A stretch of 64,000 bases of DNA from Thermoplasmata archaeon (GTDB lineage Archaea; Thermoplasmatota; DTKX01; VGTL01). The DNA lies in NCBI GenBank assembly GCA_038851035.1, contig JAWCLH010000004.1, positions 55,688 to 119,687 of the forward strand, given 5' to 3'. Position 1 is the first letter of the stretch, and each line of letters begins with the position of its first letter. Below the pieces are notes generated by a model. That model did no database searches and was not told where the DNA came from. It worked only from the letters and a program-made list of their open reading frames with translations. Positions 9,792 through 19,800 of this stretch are shown in pieces. The position numbers and the translations under genes were made by a program.

Positions 9792-12700
9792 CTATTTTTT
9801 CCTTGTCTTGAGCACAAACACACTGCCTGCGAGCGCGGCCGCCGCGACGACCGCCACAGCGACTCCCAGCACAGGGAGGGTAACCCCCCTCTCTATTTTC
9901 TCTGTGGCGATCTCCATCTCCTCAATCATAGTGTTGTTTGCGCCGTCCGTGGCCTTCACGCTGATTTTATTCCGCCCCTCCCTCAGCTTCAGCTCCACTG
10001 AGAAGCTCCCGTCAGTGTTGACCGATGCGCGGGCTCCGTTCACGGTCACGCTCCCTCCCGGCTCCGTCCTGCCGCTGAGGGTGTAGCGCGTGCTCTTCAG
10101 CTTCATGCCTGATTTCGCGTCCAGCACGAGCTCGCATACAGTGTCTATTCTCACGACCACCGATTTCGCCACTTCGCTGTTCCCCACATTGTCCACGCTG
10201 TAGAACTCAATTGTGTAGCACCCGTCGCCCGAGTGGTCCGCGGGCGCGAGCACAGTCAAGGCCGTTCCGTTGGTCCAGGGCACGAGCTCCCGGCCGTCTC
10301 TGAGTACGCGGTAGAGAGTGCCAGCCACGCCACTCTCTGGGTCCTCCGCCCTGAAGACCACGGTGGTATCCCTGTTTTGAGGCCCTGAGGGTGCATTACT
10401 TCCGGTGACAGGAGGAGCGAGGTCAAGAACGAGATTCTGTACTCTCTCATCCTCCACCAGTCCAAGGTTGTCCATGCTCCTGAAATGCAGTGTGTGCGTC
10501 CCGGCCCTTGTGAGAGAAATTGGCCCAGTGTAGCGCTCGTAGTCGCCCGACTCCAGAGCGAACTCCGTGAGGGCGACGCCGGAGCCAGCGTCGTAGGCGC
10601 TCAGCACTATCCGTGTGGCGTTCGAGATATAGACCGTGGAGCCACATACCCAGCTAGGTCCGTCGAAATCTATAACGGTCTGAGGGGGTGAGACATCCAC
10701 GAAAAAGCGAACCGTTCGCTTTTGGTCCTCATTGCCCGCCCTGTCGACGCTCCAGTAGGTTAGGTTGTGTGACCCGGGCGGCAGGGAGCTGAGGGGAGCC
10801 CTATATCTCTCGACCCCCGCATCGTCCAGCTGATAGAATATCGCCTCGACACCGGCGACCTCGTCGCTGGCGCTCAGGCCAATCTGAGTGGAGGTGGTGA
10901 TGAACACGGGCTCATCACCGTACTTCGGGGCTCCCACCGTAGCGCAGGTCAAGGGGGCCAGAAGGTCCACTCTCGTGCTCACATGCTTCTCTGGGGTCGG
11001 TCTGGGCTCGTAGTTGCCGGCCCTGTCTCTGGCCCTCACGAAAAAAGTGTAATGGTGGCCGTTTGCTCCGGTGAACTCGAGTGAGGAGGCGGTCGAGTTC
11101 TCCAGAGCGGGCTCGAATTCTCCGCCGTCTACGGACACAAAGACATTGTAGGTGGCGACGCCTGATGTGGCGTCGGTGCCCGACCATCTCACCGTGAACT
11201 TCTCGGAGTTCTGGAAGGGGTCTAGAGAGAGAATTCTCGACTCCGGCGGCGTGGTGTCGACCACCGTCTCCGCGTCCGGGAGCGCTGGGGGGAGCTCGGT
11301 GTTGCCAGCCCCGTCCACCGCCACTGAGTAGAACCTATAGCCGGTGCCGTCCTTGCCAGTGAATCTGGCCGAAGTCTGGAGCGTTCCAACGAGCCATGGG
11401 GTACTAGCCCCGGTATCGTCCATCACGAAAATGGTGTAGCCCGCGACGCCCGAGCGGTCGTCCGCGCCGCTCCAGTTAACATAGAACGATGGGGAGGTGG
11501 TGAACTCGGGCAGCGCGGCGACACTCGACGATGGGGGAACGGTGTCAATGGTGAATTTCCAGACCTCGGACCACCTTCCGGGGCCGAAGGAGTCGCTCGC
11601 CCTTACCCTCCAGTAGTAGACGCCATCAGCAAGGCTCCCCGAGAGGGAGTATTCAGTTCCGGCCAGATCGCTCTCCTCGTTCACGATAGTCGAGAAGTCA
11701 GACCCGCTGGAGACCTGGACCGTATAGGTCACGCTCTCGCCCTCCGGGTCGCTCGCGGGCGCCCACTTTAGTAGGGGCGGAGCATTGACTGCGCTCCCGT
11801 CGGGGGGCGAGCTCAGCTCCTGCATCACCGGCCTCCCGTTTGTGTAGGTCCTGCCCGCCAGAATCACCCCTCCAGCGGTGTCTTTTTCCATATAAAATAT
11901 CTTGACCGTCCCTCCGTTGACCAGTGAGAGGGAGTTGAACTCCCTCCCGCGGGCGTCGAGCGTGCCCTTAATCACAACCCTACTGCCTGCAAGGGCGATG
12001 CCCCCGCCCGCTCCGCCGCCGCCGTTGCCACCCTTGGTCTTCCCGCCCTGACCCCCAGCCCCGCCGCCCCCACCGGTGCAGGTTATCACCCCATGAACAA
12101 CCAGCTCCCCGCTGGAGATCAGTCTCACAGCCGCTCCACCCGCGCCCCCTCCGCCCCCTCCACCTCCATACGACGGGTCCGCGCTCGTCCCTCCCCCTCC
12201 GCCCCCGCTACCCCTGACAACCGAGATATCAGTCGTTGTGTCGCCGTTGGCCCCTTTTTTCATATACCCCCCATTCTCACCGTCGTTACCGGGTGGCCCG
12301 CTCTGAACCCCGGCTCCGCCGTTGCCTCCGTAGGGCCCGGCACCCTTGCCCCCGCTCGTCCAAGAAGCGTCCGCACCTCCGCAGCCGCCTCCGCCTCCCC
12401 CTCCGGCACCGGAGTACGTGATTGAGCCGTCCCCTCCAGAGCCTCCCCCGCCGCCCCCGCCAAAACCGGTGCCGCCAGCGCCACCTGCCCAGCTTCCCGT
12501 GCCCCCGCTACCTCCGCCGCTCTCCGTCCCCGGCGAACCTCCCGGCTTTCCTCCGGCGCCTCCATTACTCCCGCCGCCCCCGCCGCATGCATAGCCGACC
12601 TGCCATGTTCCCCCCCAGTACGAGTCCTGTCCGGCACCCCCCTTTCCACCTGTTCCGCCCCTGCCTCCCGTGACGCTCTTATCCGAGTTCTGCCCTCCCC

Positions 12701-13052
12701 CTCCTCCTCCATAGCCACGGCCGTCGCCGAGAATTTTTCCATTAGGGCCAACGATAATCCACGGGGCTTGGAGCGAGAGCAGGCCTGTGCTCTCGTCGTT
12801 TCCGTCGTACGGGTTGATTCTGAGTGTCCCGTTTATCTGAACGCTGCGGGCGTAAATGTGCGACCCCGAGAGGTTGTAAACTTCCCCCTCGGGCACAATC
12901 AGGTCGTTTGCATCATTTGTGACCGCACGGGGCCCCTCGCGAATCTCTTCGGAATTCCTGTCTCCCCCCGCTGTGGCGGCCGGAGCGAAGAGCAGGAGCG
13001 CAAGAAAAACGGACGGCAGCGCACGATAGCTATCGCTTCCCTTTCCGAACAT
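9792..13052 (-). CDS. giant secreted glycine-rich protein with Ig/FN3-like repeats and C-terminal anchor (copy A)
   Basis: A 1,086-residue cell-surface protein. In order: signal peptide (about 1-28, ending ATAGG); a conserved beta module (about 45-112, LIVPEGEVYNLSG to ILGDGRGYGGGGGG); a glycine-rich region to about residue 365 with long GG and GGGG runs; an FN3-like domain with SDPEGESVTYTVQVSS; Ig-like repeats of the OmpL47/Big type with TPPESRI, SGTDATSGVATY and VDRAGN motifs; a last domain SGRTEPGGSVTVNG...DGSFSVELKLREG; one membrane segment (about 1060-1082) and a KTRKK tail. ATG 13052 has an A/T-rich box about 25 bp upstream. It shares its whole architecture with copies B and C. An S-layer, adhesin or sheath role is inference. 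The promoter is separate, with 227 bp to copy B. Confidence 0.9.
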   Translation of the reverse strand: MFGKGSDSYRALPSVFLALLLFAPAATAGGDRNSEEIREGPRAVTNDANDLIVPEGEVYNLSGSHIYARSVQINGTLRINPYDGNDESTGLLSLQAPWIIVGPNGKILGDGRGYGGGGGGQNSDKSVTGGRGGTGGKGGAGQDSYWGGTWQVGYACGGGGGSNGGAGGKPGGSPGTESGGGSGGTGSWAGGAGGTGFGGGGGGGSGGDGSITYSGAGGGGGGGCGGADASWTSGGKGAGPYGGNGGAGVQSGPPGNDGENGGYMKKGANGDTTTDISVVRGSGGGGGGTSADPSYGGGGGGGGAGGAAVRLISSGELVVHGVITCTGGGGGAGGQGGKTKGGNGGGGAGGGIALAGSRVVIKGTLDARGREFNSLSLVNGGTVKIFYMEKDTAGGVILAGRTYTNGRPVMQELSSPPDGSAVNAPPLLKWAPASDPEGESVTYTVQVSSGSDFSTIVNEESDLAGTEYSLSGSLADGVYYWRVRASDSFGPGRWSEVWKFTIDTVPPSSSVAALPEFTTSPSFYVNWSGADDRSGVAGYTIFVMDDTGASTPWLVGTLQTSARFTGKDGTGYRFYSVAVDGAGNTELPPALPDAETVVDTTPPESRILSLDPFQNSEKFTVRWSGTDATSGVATYNVFVSVDGGEFEPALENSTASSLEFTGANGHHYTFFVRARDRAGNYEPRPTPEKHVSTRVDLLAPLTCATVGAPKYGDEPVFITTSTQIGLSASDEVAGVEAIFYQLDDAGVERYRAPLSSLPPGSHNLTYWSVDRAGNEDQKRTVRFFVDVSPPQTVIDFDGPSWVCGSTVYISNATRIVLSAYDAGSGVALTEFALESGDYERYTGPISLTRAGTHTLHFRSMDNLGLVEDERVQNLVLDLAPPVTGSNAPSGPQNRDTTVVFRAEDPESGVAGTLYRVLRDGRELVPWTNGTALTVLAPADHSGDGCYTIEFYSVDNVGNSEVAKSVVVRIDTVCELVLDAKSGMKLKSTRYTLSGRTEPGGSVTVNGARASVNTDGSFSVELKLREGRNKISVKATDGANNTMIEEMEIATEKIERGVTLPVLGVAVAVVAAAALAGSVFVLKTRKK

Positions 13053-13279
13053 GTTAGTGCCACTAATTTAATTGGATATAGAATTTATTGTACAATTGTA
13101 ATGTTTATATAGCTCAACTTCTACAATTCTCCGTTATTACTCCCGATGATTCGTCCGGTATTTCATCACTTCCCTACACCGGGTATGGATGGGGTGGAGT
13201 CTCACCTGGGTCATGCCAAGACGAGCTGCTGGAGGCTGTTCAGGCGAATTCCTGACCGGTTGACGCCTGCCAGCCTAGT

Positions 13280-16200
13280 CTATTTAGCCCTCCGCTTTCT
13301 GTACACCACCAGCCCGACAGCCACAAGCACGATCGCGACAATACCAGCGGCCACTATCCCGATGAGCATTGTTGGCACACCGGCGGTCGCAGGCCTGTTG
13401 TAAATGATTCTGTAGACCTCGCTCCTCTCGTTCCCCGCCGGGTCAGTTACCTTCAGCTCCACCTCGTTCGCGCCCTCATTTAGCTCCAGCTCGACGCTGA
13501 ATGAGCCATCGGAGCCGACGGTGATGCTCTTTCCGTTGAGCGTTACCTTGGACCCGGGCTCAACCCTCCCCGAGAGAACATACCGCTCCTTGCTCACGGT
13601 AACCTTTTCGGGCTGGTCTGTGTAGAGCTCAGCGAGGGTGTCCACGACGAGCTCTTTCTTTTTGGTCTCCTCCCTGTTGCCCACGTTGTCCTCGCTATAG
13701 AACTCGACCGTGTAGGTCCCGTCGCCCGAGTGGTCTAGAGGCGTGGCTACGACGACGCTCGTACCCTCGGTCCAGTCCTGAATTGTTTCCTCTCCTTTCA
13801 GCACGCGGTACCACGTGCCCGCCACGCCGCTCTGCGTGTCCTGGGCCTGCAGGGATATGACAATCTGGTCAATAAGTTCTTCCATCGAGACCTGGGCAAT
13901 TGTCGAGGGCGGAGTGGTGTCTACGACGAAGGTTAGCTCTCTCTCCTCCTCCAATGTCCCTAGGTTGTCCTGGCTCCTGAACCTCAGGGTGTGCGCTCCC
14001 CCGCCGGTGAAGGAGATCGGCCCCTCGTAGAGACTGTAGCCCGAGCCGTCGAGCCCGACCTCCGTCCTGGCCACACCGCTCCCCCAGTCCATTGCGCGCA
14101 GGGAGATGCTATGGGTGCCAGACAGATAGGTCCGTCCACTGTTGGCCCAGCTCCGTCCCTCGACAACGAGTTCTGTGACGGGGGCTTCGCCGTCCACGAA
14201 GAACCAGACGCTTCTCTTCTCCTCCACGTTGCCCGCAAGGTCCGCGCTCCAGTAGGTTAGGTTATGGTGGCCCGGCGGGGCCCCTTTTATCGGCCCGCTA
14301 TAAGTCGTCGGTGCACCCCCGTCGAGGCTGTACAGCACCTCTCCCACACCGGCGTAGTCGTCCTTCGCCGTGAGCTGAATGACCGTTGAGGGCGAGACGA
14401 AAACAGGTTTCTCCCCGTACTTGGGCTGGCCGATGGCGAGCGTCGTCGCCGGCGCTTTCAGGTCAACCTTCGTCCTGACCATTTTGTCGGAGGAGGGCTC
14501 CGGCTCAACGAGCCCGGCGCGGTCCCTCGCCCTGACATAGAATGTGTACTCGTGACCTCCCGCTCCGTCAAAGAGTCCTTCCGTGTCTCTCGTCCCCTCG
14601 AGCCACGGGCTGAAGGAGCCCCCATCGACCGAGACATATACTGTGTAGTCCGAAATGCCCGAGGTCGCGTCCTTGCCGTTCCACCTCACAGTAAAGCTCG
14701 CTTCGGTCTGGTAGGGGCTCAGAGGCAAAATCGAGGAGGAAGGAGGGATTGTATCGATTGTGGTGAAGGCATCAGGCGAGAGAGGAGGTGCTTCCTCGTT
14801 TCCTGCGCGGTCTCTCGCAACAGAGTAGAAGGCGTATCTGTGCCCCTCCTCGCCTTCAAACCGCTCTGAGGTCTTGAGGGTGTGCTCCTGCCAGACTCTG
14901 AAGCCGCTCTCGTCCTCGCACACATACACCGTTATGTCCAATATTCCGGACACTTCGTCCTCGGCGCTCCAAGATACCTCGAAGCTCGAGGTAGTGGTGT
15001 ACTCGGGTAGCTCCACAACGTAGGACTGTGGTGCAACCCTGTCGAGTGTGAACCTCCAAGCTGGAGTCCAGCCGCCGGGGCCAATCGCGTCCTCGCCCCT
15101 CACCCTCCACCAATATGTCCCGTCTCTGAAATCCTCCGGGATGCTCAGCTGGGTTCCAGTGATACCTGCGCGCTCAATGAGAATGGTCTCGAAGCTTTCG
15201 TCGGATGATACCTGAATTGCATAGGTAAAGGCATCCCCATCCGGGTCGCTCCCGGCCTTCCACGAGAGAGTTGGGAGAGTCTTCATATAGCTCCCGTTAG
15301 CAGGCGAGCTTAGGCCTTCTATTGTGGGCCTTCCGTTGTAGTAGACCCTTCCGCCCTGCACGGAACCCGTGACAGTTTTTTCGGCATAGAATATCTTTAC
15401 AGAGCCACCGTTCTGTGTTGAGAGCGTGTCCTGGAGGCGCCCGCGGGCGTCAATCGTACCGGAGATGGTGACCAACATCCCCATCAGCGCAATGCCCCCT
15501 CCCGCTCCTCCACCACCCGAGCCGCCCGTATTCTGCACCGGCACGGGTCCGGGACCCGGCGCTTTGTCATCTGGGTCCGGAATTATTGAACCCCAGACCC
15601 CTCCTTTTCCGCCCCCGCCGCCCGTTGATGAAATACTGCCGAGAATTTTCAGCTCGCCCTCCGCTATCAGCGTCACGGCCGCGCCTCCCGCGCCACCCCC
15701 TCCGGCCCCCCCACCGTAACCCGACGAGGCACCACCCCCTCCGCCACCGCTTCCCCTGACCACCGTTAAATCCGTGGTGGTATCGCCGTTTATCTGGGGC
15801 CCCATGTAGCCCCCGTTCTGGCCGTTCTGAGAGGCGCTGCACGTGCCCGTGGTGCCGGGACCTCCCGCGCCGCCGAATTCTCCTGCGCCCTTCCCGCCCG
15901 TCGTACCGAAGGCGCTCGCGCCGCCACTGCCTCCTCCTCCCCCGCCACCGCCCGAGACCGTCGTGGAGCCACCCCCACCGCCTCCCCCTCCGTATCCACT
16001 TCCTCCGGCCCCGCCGGCCGATGAGCAGGTTCCTCCTTTGCCTCCGCCAGACTCGGTGCCGTCACTGCCGGCTGCGTTCCCCGCCCCGCCCTTTCCTCCA
16101 TTGCTCCCTCCGCCCCCTCCGCCACCTTTAGTAGTGGGGGTTCCGCCGCTGGTCGCGGCCGCCCCATTGCCACCTTTCCCTCCGGTTCCCCCTGAACCAC

Positions 16201-16585
16201 CTGGCGAGGCCACGGTGTCGGACTGGCCCCCGCCTCCGCCCCCATAGCCCCTTCCGTCCGCCAGAATCTTTCCGGTTGCGCCGATGAATATACTCCCAGC
16301 CCGGATGACCAGAGTTCCAGTGCTCTCGTCGGTGCCATCGTATGGTTTCACGACGAGGGTCCCGTCTATCTCAACCCTCCCTGGGTATGTGTGGCAGCCG
16401 CAGAGCTCGTAGGTCTCCCCCTTCGGAACAATCAGGTTGTGGCCGTCCTCGACCTCGCGGGCTCCAGCGGTATCGACACTCCCAGCGGCACTTGAGACCC
16501 CAGCAGCCGGTGCAAGTGGCAGGAGCATCAGCGCCGCCAGTAAAATTACGATTATAGATCTCCCTTTATAAGATTGTTCCTTCAT
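13280..16585 (-). CDS. giant secreted glycine-rich protein with Ig/FN3-like repeats and C-terminal anchor (copy B)
   Basis: A 1,101-residue paralogue of copies A and C. Signal peptide about 1-33 (IVILLAALMLLPLAPAAG), then the common module LIVPKGETYELCGCHTYPG to ILADGRGYGGGGGG, then a glycine-rich region to about residue 365, which includes a charged loop IIPDPDDKAPGPGPVPVQ not seen in A. Then come FN3-like (SDPDGDAFTYAIQVSS) and Ig-like repeats with APQSYVVELPEYTTTSSF, IPPSSSILPLSPYQ and SGVAGTWYRVL. The last domain is SGRVEPGSKVTLNGKSI, followed by one membrane segment (about 1072-1095) and a basic RKRRAK end. The start ATG at 16585 is preceded by GAGGGATTGAG and a TATA-like AAATAATATAATTC about 30-40 bp upstream. 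The glycine-rich domain may form poly-glycine-type helices; that is inference from composition. Confidence 0.9.
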   Translation of the reverse strand: MKEQSYKGRSIIVILLAALMLLPLAPAAGVSSAAGSVDTAGAREVEDGHNLIVPKGETYELCGCHTYPGRVEIDGTLVVKPYDGTDESTGTLVIRAGSIFIGATGKILADGRGYGGGGGGQSDTVASPGGSGGTGGKGGNGAAATSGGTPTTKGGGGGGGSNGGKGGAGNAAGSDGTESGGGKGGTCSSAGGAGGSGYGGGGGGGGSTTVSGGGGGGGGSGGASAFGTTGGKGAGEFGGAGGPGTTGTCSASQNGQNGGYMGPQINGDTTTDLTVVRGSGGGGGGASSGYGGGAGGGGAGGAAVTLIAEGELKILGSISSTGGGGGKGGVWGSIIPDPDDKAPGPGPVPVQNTGGSGGGGAGGGIALMGMLVTISGTIDARGRLQDTLSTQNGGSVKIFYAEKTVTGSVQGGRVYYNGRPTIEGLSSPANGSYMKTLPTLSWKAGSDPDGDAFTYAIQVSSDESFETILIERAGITGTQLSIPEDFRDGTYWWRVRGEDAIGPGGWTPAWRFTLDRVAPQSYVVELPEYTTTSSFEVSWSAEDEVSGILDITVYVCEDESGFRVWQEHTLKTSERFEGEEGHRYAFYSVARDRAGNEEAPPLSPDAFTTIDTIPPSSSILPLSPYQTEASFTVRWNGKDATSGISDYTVYVSVDGGSFSPWLEGTRDTEGLFDGAGGHEYTFYVRARDRAGLVEPEPSSDKMVRTKVDLKAPATTLAIGQPKYGEKPVFVSPSTVIQLTAKDDYAGVGEVLYSLDGGAPTTYSGPIKGAPPGHHNLTYWSADLAGNVEEKRSVWFFVDGEAPVTELVVEGRSWANSGRTYLSGTHSISLRAMDWGSGVARTEVGLDGSGYSLYEGPISFTGGGAHTLRFRSQDNLGTLEEERELTFVVDTTPPSTIAQVSMEELIDQIVISLQAQDTQSGVAGTWYRVLKGEETIQDWTEGTSVVVATPLDHSGDGTYTVEFYSEDNVGNREETKKKELVVDTLAELYTDQPEKVTVSKERYVLSGRVEPGSKVTLNGKSITVGSDGSFSVELELNEGANEVELKVTDPAGNERSEVYRIIYNRPATAGVPTMLIGIVAAGIVAIVLVAVGLVVYRKRRAK

Positions 16586-16802
16586 CTCAATCCCTCAGTG
16601 TTTAAGTCATAAGAATTATATTATTTAATAATTATGGAACACTATTCAAAAATTGTATAGCATAAAGTTTTGCCCACTTTTCCAATGTGCGCTTTTGCAA
16701 TGTGGGATCGGCTGGGCGATATAACAAATAGATATCACTGCTCATATTTTTCCCTAGGTGGTCGGTTGTTATTATATTCGGGCCGGCGAATTCCCAGAGC
16801 TC

Positions 16803-19800
16803 TCAGGGCGCCGGAGGAAGGGGAGGCGTAAGCGCTGGGGGGGAGGGGGGCGGGGGTGCCACAACCGGCTTTTTTCGTCTGGCCATCACGAGAGCGATGA
16901 CTGCCACGACCGCAATTGTTACCACTATGGCAATAACTGGCCATATGGAGCCGGTCTCGAGGGGTTTGTTGTACGTAATTGTCCGGGTCTCGGTCTTCTC
17001 GTTCCCTGCGGGGTCTATCGCCTTGACCTCGATCTTGTTTGCACCCTCCTTCAGTTCTATCTCGATGGAGAAACGACCGTCAGGGTTCACTCGGGTCAGC
17101 CTCCCGTTAACATAAACCGTCGAGCCGGGCTCGACCGTGCCCTTGACGGTGAACCTGTCCTTGCTCGTCGAAGCGCTCCCGAATCCTAGCTCAAGGGTGC
17201 CGCTCGTGTCGACGATGATTGTCAGGTTTCTCGTCTCTTCTTTGTTGTCTACATTATCAACACTGTAATATTCGACAATATATTTTCCATCGGTGGAGCC
17301 GTCCGATTTAACGTCGATAATTATTTTTCTTCCTTTAATGAAGCTCATCGGGGGTTCTCCCTCCCGCGTCACTCTGTAGTATGTGTCCGCCAGACCGCTC
17401 TCGAGGTCGGTGGCGTTCAGCTCAATCTCGACCGTCCTGCTCTGGGGTCCCGTGGGTCCTATCGCCCTAGTGCTGGGGGGCCAATCGTCCACAACCACCG
17501 TGACATTCGTCTCCGGGGTTTGTAGACCCAGATTATCGTAGGTTATGTATTTGATGATGTGGCTCCCGCCCTTACCCAGTTTGAAGGGCCCGAGGTACGT
17601 AAGCCCCTCCATCCCGTCGAGCTGGTAAATCGTGACATTAACCCCGCTACCCTTGTCCTGAGCGTCGAACGAGACTAGCGTGGAGGCGGCGATGTAGAGC
17701 TTCCCGCTCTCTGAAGTGTAGTTCGGTCCTAAAGGAACTAGATTCGTCACAGGCGGCTCGTTGTCCACGAAGAACCAGACCCTTACTCGCTTCTCCTCGT
17801 TCCCAGCTTTGTCGACGCTCCAGAACGTGATGTTGTGGTGCCCTATCACAGTCTCCTTGAAGGGCTTGATATAGTCCTGCTGGGGGCGATTGTCAATCAT
17901 ATAATACGTAGCTTTGACGCCAGATGCGGTCTCGTTCACTTTAAGTACGATGACGCTGCCCGGAGTGATGTAGACTGGGTTCTCTCCGTAGACTGGTCTC
18001 TCAGGAGCGAATCTAGTGACGGGCGGTGTGGCATCAACAATCGTGGTCTTGATTTTTGAGGGTGGGGGCGGGACCGGCTCCGTGTTGCCTGCGAAGTCAG
18101 TGGCGACCACGAAGAAAGAGTAGCTGTGCCCCTCTTCGCCCGAGTACTGTGCAAAGACTACGTCCCCAGGGACATCGTCCTGCCACTTCTCAAACTCGCC
18201 TCTGTCCTTGGCGGCGTAGACAGTATAGGACCTCACGCCGGAGACCGAGTCAGTGCCGCTCCATGTGACCATGAACTTTACTTTACTCTGATATGGGGCA
18301 AGGTCGCCAATGCTTGACGTGGGTGGTGTGGCGTCCAGAATTGTCTGGGTGTCTGGGTGGGCGGGCGGGGTCTCCATGTTGTCGGCGAGGTCAAGGGCCG
18401 TTGAGTAGAAGGCGTATCTTGAGCCATCCCTTCCCTCGAACAGCGCGCGGGTCTGCGTGGTGTTGACAAGCCAAGGCCTGAAGGGTTCCTCGTTTTCCGA
18501 CACCCAAATCGTGTAGCTGGCGAGGCCCAGTCCTTTGTCCGTTCCAGACCACGACACCCAGAAGGGAGTGGTATTGACATATTCTGGCAACTCATCTACG
18601 GCAGACTCTGGGGGAGAGCTATCCACAGTGAATTTACGCACCTCAGACCAGTTCCCGAAGCCCGAGCCGTCACTGGCCCTGACTCGCCAGTAGCACTCGC
18701 CCTGAAGCCCCACCGTCGGTTTGAACTCGGTCCCCTTGATACCCTTCTCATCTAGCTTGGTAGTGGTGAACTGCTCGTTCCCCGAGACTTGAAGGTGATA
18801 AGTCAGCGATGCGCCCTCGGGGTCCTCTCCCTTCAGCCATTTGAAGGTAGGCTTGGGACCGGTTACCGCCCCGTCTTCAGGTGAGATCAGCCCCCTCATT
18901 GCCGGAAGACCGTTGGAGTAAATTCTTCCGGCCCTGATAGTTCCCGTTATTGATTTCGAAAAATAGAAGCACTTCACTGTTCCTCCATTGGTTGTAGAGA
19001 GCTGGTCCTTGTCCCTTCCGCGAGCGTCCACGGTTCCGCTGATGATAAGAGATACGCCTGAGAGGCAGATGCCCCCGCCCGCTCCCCCACCGCCCTTGGC
19101 GGAGCGGTAGTACTCGTCGCCCCAGCATACCGAGTAGCCGCCCCCGCCGCCACCCGTCGTCGAAATAATGCCCTGCACGATGAGCTCGTTCTCCGATACC
19201 AGCGTGACTGCACCGCCGCCAGCCCCTCCCCCGCCTCCCCCGCCGCAATAGTACTGCGCCGAGCTCCCGCCTCCTCCCCCGCTGCCCTTCACAACGGTCA
19301 TGTCCGTGGTCGTGTCGCCGTTGGACTGTTTTGCCATGTAGCCGCCGTTCTCTCCATCCTTTGTGCCGTCATAGCTGTAGGTTGGCCCCTGGCCGCCCTT
19401 GCCGCCGTACGGCCCGGCCCCATCTCCGCCATTTGGATTGCTGCCGTCCTTTCCGCCCGAGCCCCCGCCGCCCCCTCCGCCGCCGCCATAGTAGTCACAC
19501 CCGCCCCCCCCCCCCCCCCCCCCCCACCCCGGTCCGCCCTTGCCACCATAGTCCCCCCAGTTGTCACAGCCTCCGCCGTCGCCGCCCTTGCTCTCCGTTC
19601 CGGCCTTTCCGGGGGTGAACTCGGAGTATCCACCCGAGGGGCCGCCCTGTCCACCATTGCTGCCCCCGCCTCCGCCGCTGGCGTAGTAGTCGGTCGGCCT
19701 GCCGCCGTCCCCGCCCTGGCCACCAGTGCCTCCTTTGCCTCCCTCGCTCCCTCCTCCTCCCCCACCTCCATAGCCTCTTCCATCGCCCAGAATCGCTCCG

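Noticed and set aside
12000..12720. Dense GGN repeats as a possible CRISPR or minisatellite array
   Set aside because: They are codon-level glycine repeats in an open frame, without regular spacers or a fixed repeat unit.
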